DNA of 64,000 bases from contig OZ029927.1 of the NCBI GenBank assembly GCA_964023275.1, positions 24,980,831 through 25,044,830 on the forward strand. Direction: 5' to 3'. Numbering within the stretch: the stretch's first letter is position 1; every line of letters begins with the position of its first letter. The DNA is from Norana najaformis. Taxonomy: Eukaryota; Annelida; Clitellata; Crassiclitellata; Hormogastridae. The position numbers were made by a program, and so were the translations under genes. The notes below the pieces were generated by a model. The model was not told where the DNA came from. It searched no databases and saw nothing but the letters and a program-made list of their open reading frames with translations. This document shows, one piece after another, positions 46,414 to 57,400 of this stretch.

Positions 46414-48015
46414 CTGTGCTCATTATTTACATGATTACTTTACAAGAATATCTCTGTGTTGTTAGTCGATATTAAACAGAAGCTGATTATGCTTGTCGCC
46501 AAAACCTGCGACGATGTTTATCATCATTTACTTCCAGTTCTTCGTAGATGCTCTGTCGGTTTCCGAACAAGAGGCGTTGATGCGATATTTGTTGTATAGG
46601 GTGCCAGCGTGCGATTTTGAGACAAGCGCAACAACGAGAGAGGGAGACGGAGAGAGAGGAACTGTTAATTTTTGTGATTTAAAAAGTCATAAATGATGCT
46701 TTTCATTGTGTTTTATTCTCTATTTTTGGCATCAGTTTTTAGACCAATGATTTATTATTTCAAGAAGATGATCTGTTTTAGTGACTCCTAGAATCTGAAT
46801 CTAGATGTATGAAAGTGTAGATAGACCGGCAACTTTGTTGAATGAATTGCGGCCATGATGACACTCAGTGAACGCTATTTCGTTGAATTTAAGGGAAAAT
46901 TGAAACGTTTGGCTAATATGAGTTCTTATTTGAGCAATGCTTTCGCGTTCGTGGTGCAGATTAGTTGAATTTGCCTCTTTAACTTGCATACATGCACACC
47001 TTGGATTCTGCCAACTAGATTCTTCTGTATGTATCAGAATGTTGTGTTGTCTTAAATTCCTCTTCTTTTCTATCAGTATTGGCTGAAAACATTGCACCGT
47101 AAGGCGTTTCGTTCTAGGCGGAAAACAATTGGCATTTCGTGCTGCTAATTACTGAAGGTTTCCTAATCTGCATCGTAGCTCAGATGACCCGCTTAAAGTC
47201 GATCATGGACTCGCGGGGTTCGTTGTGTGCTTTCTGTCCAGTAGGCTCTCTTTCTTCGTTGATCGTTTTGCGAAGCCGCCGCTGTGGTAACATAGTCTGC
47301 ATTGATCATGTAACGAGAGACTGCGTGATTCCAGTGCTTTTGTAAATACGACATACAGTACTTTATGGTTTCAAATGTTTTATTAAAGCATTCGGACGCT
47401 GACAGTCCGATTGTAATAAGGTCTGGTATTTACCCACTGTTATCTGTCTTGCTTCATCTAATCTTTTTTGTGCGGGGAGGAGGCAGGTGGTGATTCCGAT
47501 GGTAACCTTTGACCTCTGTTGAGTATCTTAATATGATTATCAGACAACAACGCAATCCAGTTCATCATCATCATCTATGCTGTTATCATCGTCGTCGTCG
47601 TCTTCTTAATCTGTTGTCGTTTTCTGAATACGAAACGTTGGTTCTGAAATCGGTCTTCGTCGTGTTGCGTCTCTAAAACTTTTCTTACTGTGCGCTTTTT
47701 ATTTGGGGGGGAAGGAGGAAAGGAAGGAATCGTGTTCAGATACATTTAGATTCAGTTTTTTGGTGTTTCAGCTTGTTTTGTTCGGAATGCTGAGAAAACG
47801 AGTGTGGAGAAAGGTGGTCATCTCCCTAGGCCAGTTGACTTACTTGGGGAACTTAATAAAGATGGTGAGGTGTTGGGGTGAGTTAACGTATGTGGTCTCG
47901 GCTTTAGTTAGAGTGCAGAGAGTTGGTCTTTTCTTTCTTCGTGTTAACCTTAGGCCAGGGAGTGTTGTTGGGATTGGGCAGTGGGGGGAGGGGTTAACAG
48001 AAGAAGGGTGGGGGT
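46319..48015. other. Convergent intergenic region with 3' UTRs
   Basis: Between the UBAP2L stop (46318) and the CIMIP2-like stop (48016). Plus-strand poly(A) signal candidates are ATTAAA at 46471-46476 and 47382-47387 and AATAAA at 47855-47860; for the minus-strand gene, AATAAA at 47703-47698. A TCTG microsatellite lies at 46378-46407. No coding exon seen. Confidence 0.45.
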
Positions 48016-51000
48016 TTATCCCTGTCGCTTGCAGACGGATTGGTTGCTGGCGATGCGCTTGTTTTCCTCGTTGGCGTCGCTGAATTCGTTCATTCCGTTG
48101 CGGGTCATAACGGAAAACGTCCCGAATTTGTCCATCACCCGCGGCACGAATCCTCCGTAGCCTATGGCAACGAAAACAGACCACCACTTGTAATGTATGC
48201 AGTTCAACTAATACACTGTACTTCCCATTTCTCTGCTTAAACACAACCCACCCTAACAGCTCCTCTCCCCCTTCTCTCACTGGTCTTCTGACAACCGGAC
48301 TTGGTTCTTGACATGGAATCTTTCGACAACCCCACTGACTTGACGCAGTGCTCGTGAATAAGCTGGTGCCCTGTGCATAGCTTTTAAGTAGCGCTTAAGA
48401 AGTTTCGAGTTTACGATTACGGTATTTAAAACTTAGAATCGTTGCAAGAGTCAGTTCTGGTCTTCGATGCTATTTTCTCGGGGGCCTTTTCTATCGGTGT
48501 TGAATTCAAGGCTCGGAAGGTGACAGTGGAAACGGGTTGCGACAGATGCTGTGTAAGATGACGATGTAGGGCCTTTAATGTAGCCCCATCGTAATCGTAA
48601 ACTCGAGATTTCTACAACGCCCAATACAGCTAAGTCGCGGGAACCAGCTTTTTCACAGCCGCTCAGTCAAAACAAAATCGGTAGGCAAGAAGGGTTCGGT
48701 CAAGATCCAAAAGTCGGACAGGCAGACTGACGGTCAGAAGGCTGTGACGGATGATCTTTGGAATTCTGTCTGCGGGACAGGCAAGGGGAAGAAGAGGAAT
48801 CCGGATAGGATCTGGCCTAAGACAACATTGGGACAACTGTTCTTGCGTTTCTTCCGAAGGCCTGTCATTAAAAACTGTGAACCGTACTTGTTAAAAGATC
48901 ATATCCTGGTTGATCGTCCTTTGGATCTCAACTTGGAACCGAGCGTCAGTTCATCTCTCAAACTGATTTCGTTTTTCACTGAGCGCTTGTGAATAAATGC
49001 GCTGCTTCCCGCGATTGACTTTTGCTTAGGCGCTAAAGAAACAGAGTTGGTTACGACTGCACGATGCAGCGGAATTTATGGGCGCAGACACGGAGGCTAT
49101 GCGGTAGCGCTCCGGGTCCGTAATCTAACGATTGCGCGTTCGCGACTCTGCGTAACGACCTGGACAAGATGAACTGTAAATGTACAAGTTTTTCTATAGC
49201 TACCATATAGTCACGACCCTGTTCAGTTTAAAATAAATTAATCGGGTGGGATTCTTCACCACCGCACAAGCTGCGCGCACAAATTAAGCATTAGGCCTAC
49301 TGACCTTTGTTATTTAATTACTAATTTAATTACCGCGCACGTAATTAGTGCAACAAAATGAATAAAACGAACCGGAAATGTGGTACTTCCTGGGGTCATC
49401 GTTGTCCAGCTGAGTGTAGGAGAGAAACGGCGTAGGGGTCTCTTTCGGGGGCCACCCAACGCGCACTTTGTTAGGGTCCATCGCTTTCTTTGACTTCACA
49501 GTTCAAAACAAACAGCAGTTGTAATGTAACTGGTAATCTCCGAAACACTTCGGCGCCACACAAAGGCTGGGTTACGAAGACCAACTCAATAATAGTAACA
49601 ATAACAATATTACTGTCACCACCTCTTCCTAGGTGACAAAGGGTTACGTGTCCAAGCGGTTGGCGAACTACTGATCTCCTGTGTAACCTAACTATTATGG
49701 CGCAGAACTTGTCTTACATTGCCTACCCCGGTCTTAGCGCTGTATCCTTACTCTGTGACTCCTAGTTTAAAATTTGCTCAAAATTCGCCATAATTCACAA
49801 ATGAATTCAGAAAGTTCCTTTCTCTTCTCTTTGGTGTCGAAATCAAACTTTATTTATCAATGATACGATGCTTTTTCACAGTTAAAACGACCATCTCTGA
49901 CAATCAGTCTTCTTTTAAAATCAACCTCACAGACTTAAACTCAAATCTCAGACTTCTTGGCTAGAGATACGTCTGCTAATGTACAACCTTGACAAATACA
50001 TACGACGATATATACAGCTTATCAATATGCAAGAAATAAGCGACGAGAAACGGCAGCCCTCGTATCCACTCCACACAGGTGGCAGCCAATCAGCAAGTGA
50101 GCCCTAACCCTTACCTAGAGTTAAGACGTGTACGTTCCCGCCAAAGCGTACACCTGGACTAGCATCAGTTAATCAATACCTGCTTGGCGAGCAGTTGTAC
50201 ACATACACCCCACGTGACCCTAAATATGCAAATGCGAACCAACCACGCCTGACCGAACAATGGAGCTGACAATTATTATTATTATTTTATAATATAATAA
50301 TAATATTATAATTATTATTACTATAAGACGATTTATATAGCGTCGTAAAACACGGCCGAGAAGATGGCGCTGTAGTTGAGTACTTAATCACATTCGCTAC
50401 ATCAAATCAAGTCCGCACGAGTTTGAAGTGTTACCGACTTCACTTTCTTAGTCTCGGCACATGAGGGCAGCTGGCCAGTCCCCTCCCTCGCCCGCCTGAT
50501 CTTCCCATCGAGAGTTTACGGTTAGCCTACTCATTTATTAGCTGAGGTCGCCAGGAGGCGCGAGGGGAGCAGAAATTTCGAAACATGTTGCTGTCCTTGA
50601 GTGGATTTGAATCCCAACCTGTCTCGGCTGACAATCAAGCGCACTTACCACTAGACTTCGCGCAAACCAAACACGTAAACAAAAAAAATAATGACGCAAT
50701 AGGGTTATTGTTGTTGACGACGTTCCTAATTTTCGTAATGCTGAGGGATCGTATGTATGCATCAACAGGCTACCTTCGACAGATAACAACAGCAACAAAA
50801 ACAACAACAACAATAGGCCCTAAAAATAACAGTGAAGTCTAATTTTTCAAAATCCCGAGGGTCATATCTACCTCGGTAAACAACCGACTGGAAGCAGAAT
50901 TGTTGACTCACTTCAGCTCTGGGGCAGCATTTCCCATTAGACGAGTTACTGTGTGGGACCGTAATATACCCCTTCGGCCTTGACTTTTGACCCCTACAGA

Positions 51001-51945
51001 GTTTGCAGGGTGTTTTATGTGGAAGAAATTGCGTGTCTTCAATGGCAGACGGTGTGAACTTTCATCCAGGGCCGATGTGCGAATATACTTAAGAGTCGAA
51101 TCGAATATCGATTAGACTCTTAAGGAGCTAATAAGCCGTAGCTCGGAATATTAAAATGAGTGGCTGTTACGCCGAAGTGCAAATACCGTTGATGCAGGAA
51201 GATCTTTGCGGCATTTCTCGGACGGTTTCTTCCGGTTGCACGGATCGTTCGGCCAGGTCTTGACGTCGGCGTGGGTCCGCGTCGAGTAGCCCGTTGTACT
51301 GATGCAGTTCGCCATCGAATCCGGCGGTTCGTAGACCTGACTGTTAAACAAATCCACGATTGGGCAAATCGATGAACTCATGAATGGATGAATAAACGAA
51401 TTAATTTTATGCACTAATTTTATGTAAGCGTAAATGTAAATCTTGTTGTCCCTCGAACCAGAACGTGTTGGCTTGTAAAGCGTTCTCGGTTGCTGGTCGA
51501 CGGATTTGGAATTCGCTGCTAAGTTCGATTCGTTCTGTCAGTTCTATGATGTCATTCAGGTCTAAACTTAAGACTCGTCTGTTTCAACTTTCTTACCCAC
51601 CGTTGCCTAACTTCTGGTTTCTCTGACCGACAGGAATTCGACCTGGCTTCTTAAACGGATTATGATTTTGACTGCTATTTCACCTGAAGCGACCATCGTT
51701 TGATGCCTTATGATAACGGTTCTATAGAAATCATTAGACTAGATTAGATGAATCTCCGAAATTTCTGATCAATGACTTTTGAAATCACAAAACCTGCGTC
51801 AGAGAGACCAGCTTACCATCAGCTCTATAATCGTCAACTCAAGGCCGCAAGGGTTAGTTTGTTGGGACTGTTTCGGTGCCAGAGCAGAATCGGGGGTCAT
51901 GTAAGCCGAGGGAAACAGCTTCGTCGAAAGCGACAATGAAGGCAT
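48016..51945 (-). CDS. FAM166/CIMIP2-like ciliary microtubule inner protein, 4 exons
   Basis: Exons, 5' to 3': 51945-51817, 51336-51187, 49487-49373, 48161-48016 (phases 0, 0, 1), about 179 residues. The key match is across the last junction: NDDPRKYHISGYGGFVPRV and then DKFGTFSVMTRNGMNEFSD. Human CIMIP2B (FAM166B) has DRDPRKFFMSGFTGYVP followed by FGSSFPVLTNQALQEF. CIMIP2 proteins sit inside axonemal doublet microtubules and help stabilise motile cilia or sperm tails. The last acceptor is strong (TTTTCGTTGCCATAG). Exon 2 (STTGYSTRTHADVKTWPND) and exon 1 (from ATG 51945) join in phase but I do not recognise them. The N-terminal IPGYTGH-type motif of vertebrate members is not seen, so a 5' exon may be missing or this is a short member. 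Exon 1's frame is open further upstream through a TTCA repeat. Confidence 0.72.
48288..48424 (+). repeat. Repeat family D copy
   Basis: Diverged sense copy ending GTTTCGAGTTTACGATTACG, in the last intron of the CIMIP2-like gene. Confidence 0.65.
48588..48800 (-). repeat. Repeat family D, longer copy
   Basis: Inverted copy reaching into the region upstream of the tail (GATGATCTTTGGAATTCTGT, GGAAGAAGAGGAATCCGG). Confidence 0.75.
48912..49030 (+). repeat. Repeat family D diverged copy
   Basis: TTTGGATCTCAACTTGGAAC to AGGCGCTAAAGAAACAGAG. Confidence 0.5.
49060..49140. repeat. tRNA-like SINE head fragment
   Basis: TGCGGTAGCGCTCCGG and, 25 bp later, GCGCGTTCGCGACTC resemble A and B boxes. It directly precedes an inverted SINE B tail (49175). 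Confidence 0.35.
49175..49272 (-). repeat. SINE family B 3' fragment
   Basis: TTTTTCTATAGCTACCATAT through TTAATCGGGTGGGATTCTTC. Confidence 0.7.
50728..50876. repeat. Dispersed repeat, copy 1 of 2
   Basis: Shares CCTAATTTTCGTAATGCTGA, an AACAACAAC stretch, then GAGGGTCATATCTACCTCGG with 52462-52713. The two share both edges but differ in the length of the CAA tract, so they look like copies of one unidentified element. Confidence 0.65.
51440..51760 (+). mobile_element. Repeat family E with reverse transcriptase C terminus
   Basis: The longest family E copy. AFSVAGRRIWNSLLSSIRSV, then MSFRSKLKTRLFQLSYPPLP, encodes a LINE protein end, followed by the family E 3' UTR and ATTAGACTAGATTAGA. This shows that family E is a LINE of the CR1/L2-like type. 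Confidence 0.8.
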
Positions 51946-52025
51946 GATTATGAATGAGTGAATGAGTGAATGAATTAATGAATGATTTAACAACTGAGCG
52001 AATGTAGGGATACTATGCCACCCAC

Positions 52026-52241
52026 GAATAAAGGATAGATGGAATAAAGGATAGATGGAATAAAGGATAGATGGAATAAAGGATAGATGGAATAAAGGAT
52101 AGATGGAATAAAGGATAGATGGAATAAAGGATAGATGGAATAAAGGATAGATGGAATAAAGGATAGATGGAATAAAGGATAGATGGAATAAAGGATAGAT
52201 GGAATAAAGGATAGATGGAATAAAGGATAGATGGAATAAAC
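52026..52241. repeat. 16-bp minisatellite, about 13.5 copies
   Basis: GAATAAAGGATAGATG repeated without visible differences; upstream of the CIMIP2-like first exon. Confidence 0.95.
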
Positions 52242-52461
52242 GACGAAGGATTTGCTTTTACCATCTGTCCATAGAGCAGGAGGTCAGAGCTAAATATCTT
52301 CTTGATATTTCTACACCAATGTTTATCTGGCGTATTAACAAATGCATTACTTACTTACTGACTGACTGGCTTACTTACTTACTGACTTAACCATCGAACG
52401 TTTTCTACAGGACTCTTGCTACTGAACATCGACGAAATCCATTCAATCCAGAACTACGCTG

Positions 52462-52713
52462 CTCCTAATTTTCGTAATGCTGAGGGATGTAGGCCTACGT
52501 ATGCAGCGTGCATCTATAGGCTACCTTTGGTAAACAACAACAACAGCAAAACAACAACAAAACAACAACAAAACAACGAAACAACAACAAGACAACAACA
52601 AAACAACAACAAAACAACAACAAAACAACAACAAAACAACAATGATATTAACAGGCCCTAATAAAATGATAATGAAGCCTAATTTTTGAAAATCCTGAGG
52701 GTCATATCTACCT
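52462..52713. repeat. Dispersed repeat, copy 2, with expanded CAA tract
   Basis: Partner of 50728-50876; the internal AACAACAAAACAACAACAAA tract (52526-52640) is expanded. Confidence 0.65.
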
Positions 52714-53574
52714 CGGTTACAAAATCTTAATAACGTTCCAAGGAGGGCGAAGGTCCACGGAGCCGGAATACTTTGGATTAAACTGCAATAGTGACGAAAA
52801 GAAACTGATTCGTTGGGAATAATGTTTCTCAAAGTGTGTGCGTGCGTGTGGGTGGGTGGGTAGGTGGGTGTGTGGGTTAAGTGGGAGTCAGAAAGCGCCT
52901 ACCTTCCTGGACAGACAGCCCTCCTACATCCAATGTTGCAACACGGCTGAATGGACGACATTCTGATGATTCTTTTGGTGAGTGGGCCTCAGGGCATCGA
53001 TGACAAGACCCGCGTAGTAGGCCTTTGATTGGCACTAGACCCAGATGGACGCCAGCGCAGCCGTCGCCTCAGATGACCATGGCATCGATCGATGATGAAT
53101 CGATCGACGACGAAGTAGGGTTCCGCCTGCCACCATCGATTGATTCCCTCCACAACAGCTCTTCACCCGCTTCCCAACTGTCGCTTTTCTCGCGCAAGAT
53201 GTCTACGCATTCAGGATATTATGCGCTGACTTACTTATTATTCTATGACGTCATAGAGACCACGCCTAATTCCGTGACGTCATCAATACCATGCCTTATT
53301 ATGTGACGTCATTGAGACAATGCCTTATTCTCTGACCATTTCCTGTAGCAGCCGATGCGTGAACCTGATACACTTCGGAGATTTACACTGCGTTTCAATA
53401 CATTACAGATCTTACATTGCACAATATTACGCGCCTAGACTTAGGCCTACTAAGCTCACGTGGATAGACATACTGTCATCTTCGTCATCGTATTGTAGCG
53501 CAGCATAAATGTTCTATTTGCGGAATTCAAACAACTTCAAGACTGTTAACAATAAACGACTTCCTCTTCCCTTT
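52714..53574. other. Intergenic with one coding-like plus-strand ORF
   Basis: A 78-codon ORF from ATG 53073 to 53306 begins MTMASIDDESIDDEVGFRLP and continues PSIDSLHNSSSPASQLSLFS. Acidic, then serine-rich, GC-rich compared with its flanks. It could be a first exon of an unknown gene, but I see no clear donor or partner exon. Nearby, near-identical 30-bp stretches with GTGACGTCAT recur three times (53246-53325). Confidence 0.3.
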
Positions 53575-53775
53575 AGCTCACTTTCCCCTTTCAGTTCAAA
53601 CCACCATCCACCGTAGCCGTCTGACTGCCTGCCTGACTCTTGGATCTTGACCTAAATCCGAAACCTACCTGCTTATCGATTTTGTTTTGACTGAGCGCCT
53701 GTGAATGAGCTGGCTCCCGCTACTTAGCTTTCGTTGGGCGCTGTAGAAATCTCAACCTTACGACTTACGACTAGC
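53575..53775 (+). repeat. Repeat family D copy
   Basis: Long sense copy (CTCACTTTCCCCTTTCAGTT to GCTGTAGAAATCTCAACC). Confidence 0.75.
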
Positions 53776-54118
53776 ATTAGCTCATTGATGATGCACTTGT
53801 GTCTAAGACAACTTAGACGCCTTTTCATCCCAACCCTTGACCTTCTGCAAACAAAGAAATCATTGCAAAGACAATTTAAATCCATTTAGTAATTTTGACT
53901 GCTTCAAAACTATTACGCAAATCTTTATCTTGAGTCTTCATCGTCAGGTTGTTAGATCTAAGGCCTACATCTAGAATAAACGCCACCGATAGGCAAAACG
54001 AACGGCAGAAATGCGATTACTACGGAAGAAATTCATGAGAGATTTTTCGCAGGGATCGGTCGAGTGAAGTTGGACGAACAACTAAAGAACCGGATACAAG
54101 AAGCGACTTGGAAAACTA

Positions 54119-54400
54119 ATGTCAGAAGCGCCTCATAAAAGCGTCAGATTTTTTCTGGAGAAGAATAGCGACTATCATTCCGCCGAAGAAAATCCGTTCT
54201 TTTCTTGGAAGGTTGTTCTGTGTCGCTGTGAATCCTTCCAGAAGAAATTCTCGGATGAAAGGTTTTGCGTAGTCTGGTCGTTTAAGTGTAGATCGTCTTC
54301 TGCGTGTGCGTTGCCCGATCCTAGAAGTCAAATATATTCACGAATCAACTTAATCGAACTCTTCCTGCCTATCGATTTTGTTTTGACTGAACACCTGTGA
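54119..54400 (+). other. Unassigned plus-strand ORF
   Basis: ATG at 54119 opens 93 codons: MSEAPHKSVRFFLEKNSDYH, then SAEENPFFSW and a cysteine-containing part; the last third runs into a family D repeat. Upstream, another frame (about 54015-54126) reads EIHERFFAGIGRVKLDEQLK. Together they might be a decayed gene or retrocopy next to the filament gene's 3' end. No family recognised. Confidence 0.25.
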
Positions 54401-54475
54401 ATAAGTTGGTACTGCGACTTAGCTTTCTTTGGGCGCTGCAGAAATCTCGAGCTTATGATTACGATTACGATTAAC
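54355..54475 (+). repeat. Repeat family D copy in the filament gene 3' flank
   Basis: Ends 14 bp from the stop codon of the intermediate filament gene, so it probably forms antisense sequence in that gene's 3' UTR. Confidence 0.75.
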
Positions 54476-54488
54476 TCATTTAAGAAGA

Positions 54489-57400
54489 CTATAACATTGT
54501 AGCGCTCGACCGGTATCCCTTTTCGCCGACGCCAGACCGAGTTACGGAGGGAGTCAGGATGGCCCTCTCAGCCGAGTCTTTATATGTAGGGCTCCCGGGG
54601 TATATCCCGGGGGATATATATACTGTATATGGCGTAGTCAACAAGGCCAAAAATGTCCGAAATATAACGTTTATTCTCGATTCGACATTCAGAGGAACCA
54701 CATTAGCAACTTTTTCAAACGACCGACGACAACTAATAACGACAAGTCCCATCCTTATGTACATCCGTCTCCCACCTTCTCTACTCTCTCTGTAACAAAT
54801 TGATACCTCGCCTTATTATATAGGGCACTGAGTTGCATATTGGGCACTCAGTTGCATATTAGGCACTCATTTGCATATTAGGCACTCATTATTTCGCCAC
54901 AATATTATACGGAAATCACCCAAAATCATTCTAGAAGATTAAAACACATCCAAAAATCAATCACCAAACGCCATTCAAAATGCATTAAGAAGTCATTCAA
55001 AAAGATATTAATGCATACTGGAGTCATTTAAATCCTAGAAGATTTTATGAAAACAACGCATCGAAGGACATGCAACTGAGTGAACGTAGTCTAGCTAAGT
55101 AGATGCAAAGTGGAAAGAAAAGGTCGTGTATTTAGGTCAGGTCAGAACCTACTTCTCCGTTGGCGTTGACGAGCTTCGTAACGATGCTGCTTCCTACGCC
55201 CCAGGTTCCCTCGTGGTACTCGAGGTCCGTCGTTGGTGAAGCTCCCACGGGTCTCGTGCCTCTCGCCCAGATCTTAACCAACATTCAGAACGCAGTTGAC
55301 GTAGTGAATGCATGTATGTAGCTGTCTAGGCATTTATATAGCGCCTCTCAAACGACAAGGTGATGAAACATGACAATATGTCAGATCTAAGCAGGCGCAA
55401 TTCGTACCTTTGCTTGTCCTGCTTACACTTCTTCTTACCTTTGCTTACCTTGATTGTACCTTTGCTTACCCTGCACGTACCTCTGCTTACCTTTATTTAC
55501 CTTGATCGTACCTTTACTTACCCTGCACTTACCTTTGTTTAGCTTTGTTTACTGTGATCATGCCTTTGTTAAATACGATCGTACTTGTGCTTATCCTCTG
55601 CTTGTACGGTTGTTTATCGTGGTCGTGCTTCTGCTTACCCTGATCTTACTCTGCGGCGCAAGGACGAAGGACTCGAATACGAAGTCTCCTTTATCCAGTC
55701 CATCGATGTTCCTCTTCAGCCTCCATCCAGTCAGCTCTTCGTCCTTTTCAATGCATCCACAAAACATAACAATTAGAATATCTGACTCATCATACGAACT
55801 CAACAACACTTCATCTCTTGCAGTTTCTGCTCAGGTCTTTCATTCAAAACTGAAAACATTCCTCTTCCATAAATCTATCACCAAGTTAATTTGAGTACGT
55901 ATGAAAGTATTACCAGACTCACTCAGTTTAGTAGTTGTTGAAGTTCTTTGGAGTTTAGGATGGAGAGAGGGGACAGCCAGTGCAGAAACATCAACTGATG
56001 TCAACGCCTGGACGTGCCAACGAAGTAGGGGTAGGACGCCTGATTAATTGGTTTGTTCAGACAGAGAGATGGGACTGATAACTGGTAGTGAGTCAACCGG
56101 CCCACCCGGAAAGTGATTGCACAACCAGTTGCAATAGAGACAGGAAGACAGACGGGTACAGATACAGGGAGAGATACGCAGAAAGACCACGCTGAGTAAA
56201 GAGTCCGCTTAGACGTGAGAGAAGTCAGTCGATCTCTGGACGCGACAGAAGACGGTCGAACTCGGGGTTCGCTGTAAGAGCTAGCTAGAATCAGTTGAAA
56301 TGTAGGCTCTTATAAAGTCTAGCGTCTTCTGGCGCTATAGCAATCTTTATGGGTAGAATTACATCTTAAGGTTCGTCGTAGGCTAATGTCATCATTGCCC
56401 GCTCCGTAGTGTAACTCTGATTGAACTAGAAAATCATACTCGCGTTGTCAGACATTGAAGAATGGCAATAAACTATGAAGAAAACTGAACAATGCGCTAT
56501 GGACGTGAAACCCCAATACAGTAACTGTTGATGCACCAGGAACATTTATACTATAAATCTTATCCTGATTCTTCCTCTTCCCCAGATCTCACTTTCCGGT
56601 TCAATTCCAAACACCATCCACTGAAGTCGCCTGAACATTGGATCTGGAACCGAATCTGACCTTACCTGCCTATCAATTTAGTTTTGACTGAGCGCCTGTG
56701 AATAAGCTGGTTCCCGTGATTTAGCCTTCTTTGGGCACTGTATAAATCTCGAGCTTACGATTACGATTATGATTACGATTACGATTACAGACAGGCAGAC
56801 AGACAGACACACAGACAGGCAGACAGGCTACGGTGGATGGAGTTTGGAATTGGAGGGTAAAAGAGATAATGGAAAGAGAGAGAGACTAGGATTTCTGGAA
56901 TGAAGCAATCCTCACTGATGCTTCACTGCGTGTCTCATATCAATTCTTCCGATAAGTGTCCCTGGTGTCCTCATTTTGTTCAGGAGCGATGCATTACAAT
57001 TACAGTTACGACTACTGCATTGGAGATAAGATTCTATTAAAGAGCAGTGTTTGTACATAGCCTTGTACATAGGACTTCTGAACCTAACGGACGTTCAGTA
57101 TGTTAAGCAGTTTAGGAGAGAAAAAGTAAGGATAGAGTGGAGTAGAGAGGATTCGCTTTGAAACGACCATGGATTGATGGCGTTCTTGTCTTATTTTGAG
57201 AATGGCGCTACATAATTGGTTTGATTCGATAAGACTGGATGGTGCACTGGATGACCTATATATAGTCTGCCTACCTTCCTTCCAGTGTTTTCGACTACGA
57301 TGACTTTGCCGTCGGCTGATGATTCGGCGATCGTCACTGGACCCTTGGCGCTGCGTTGGTAGGTCGTCTTCGCCGACATCTCGCCCTTCACGATCTGCGT

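Noticed and set aside
48140..48207. A possible membrane segment WWSVFVAIGYGGF
   Set aside because: The left part is intron: the strong acceptor before GCTACGG starts the exon inside it, leaving GYGGFVP, the CIMIP2 motif.
47840..48280. Minus-strand ORF of 146 codons (VVCFRCHRLRRIRAAGDG)
   Set aside because: Alternative frame over the CIMIP2-like last exon; the frame that joins to DPRKYHIS is the one with homology.
52013..52264. Minus-strand ORF with repeated FIPSILYSIYPL
   Set aside because: Translation of the 16-bp minisatellite.
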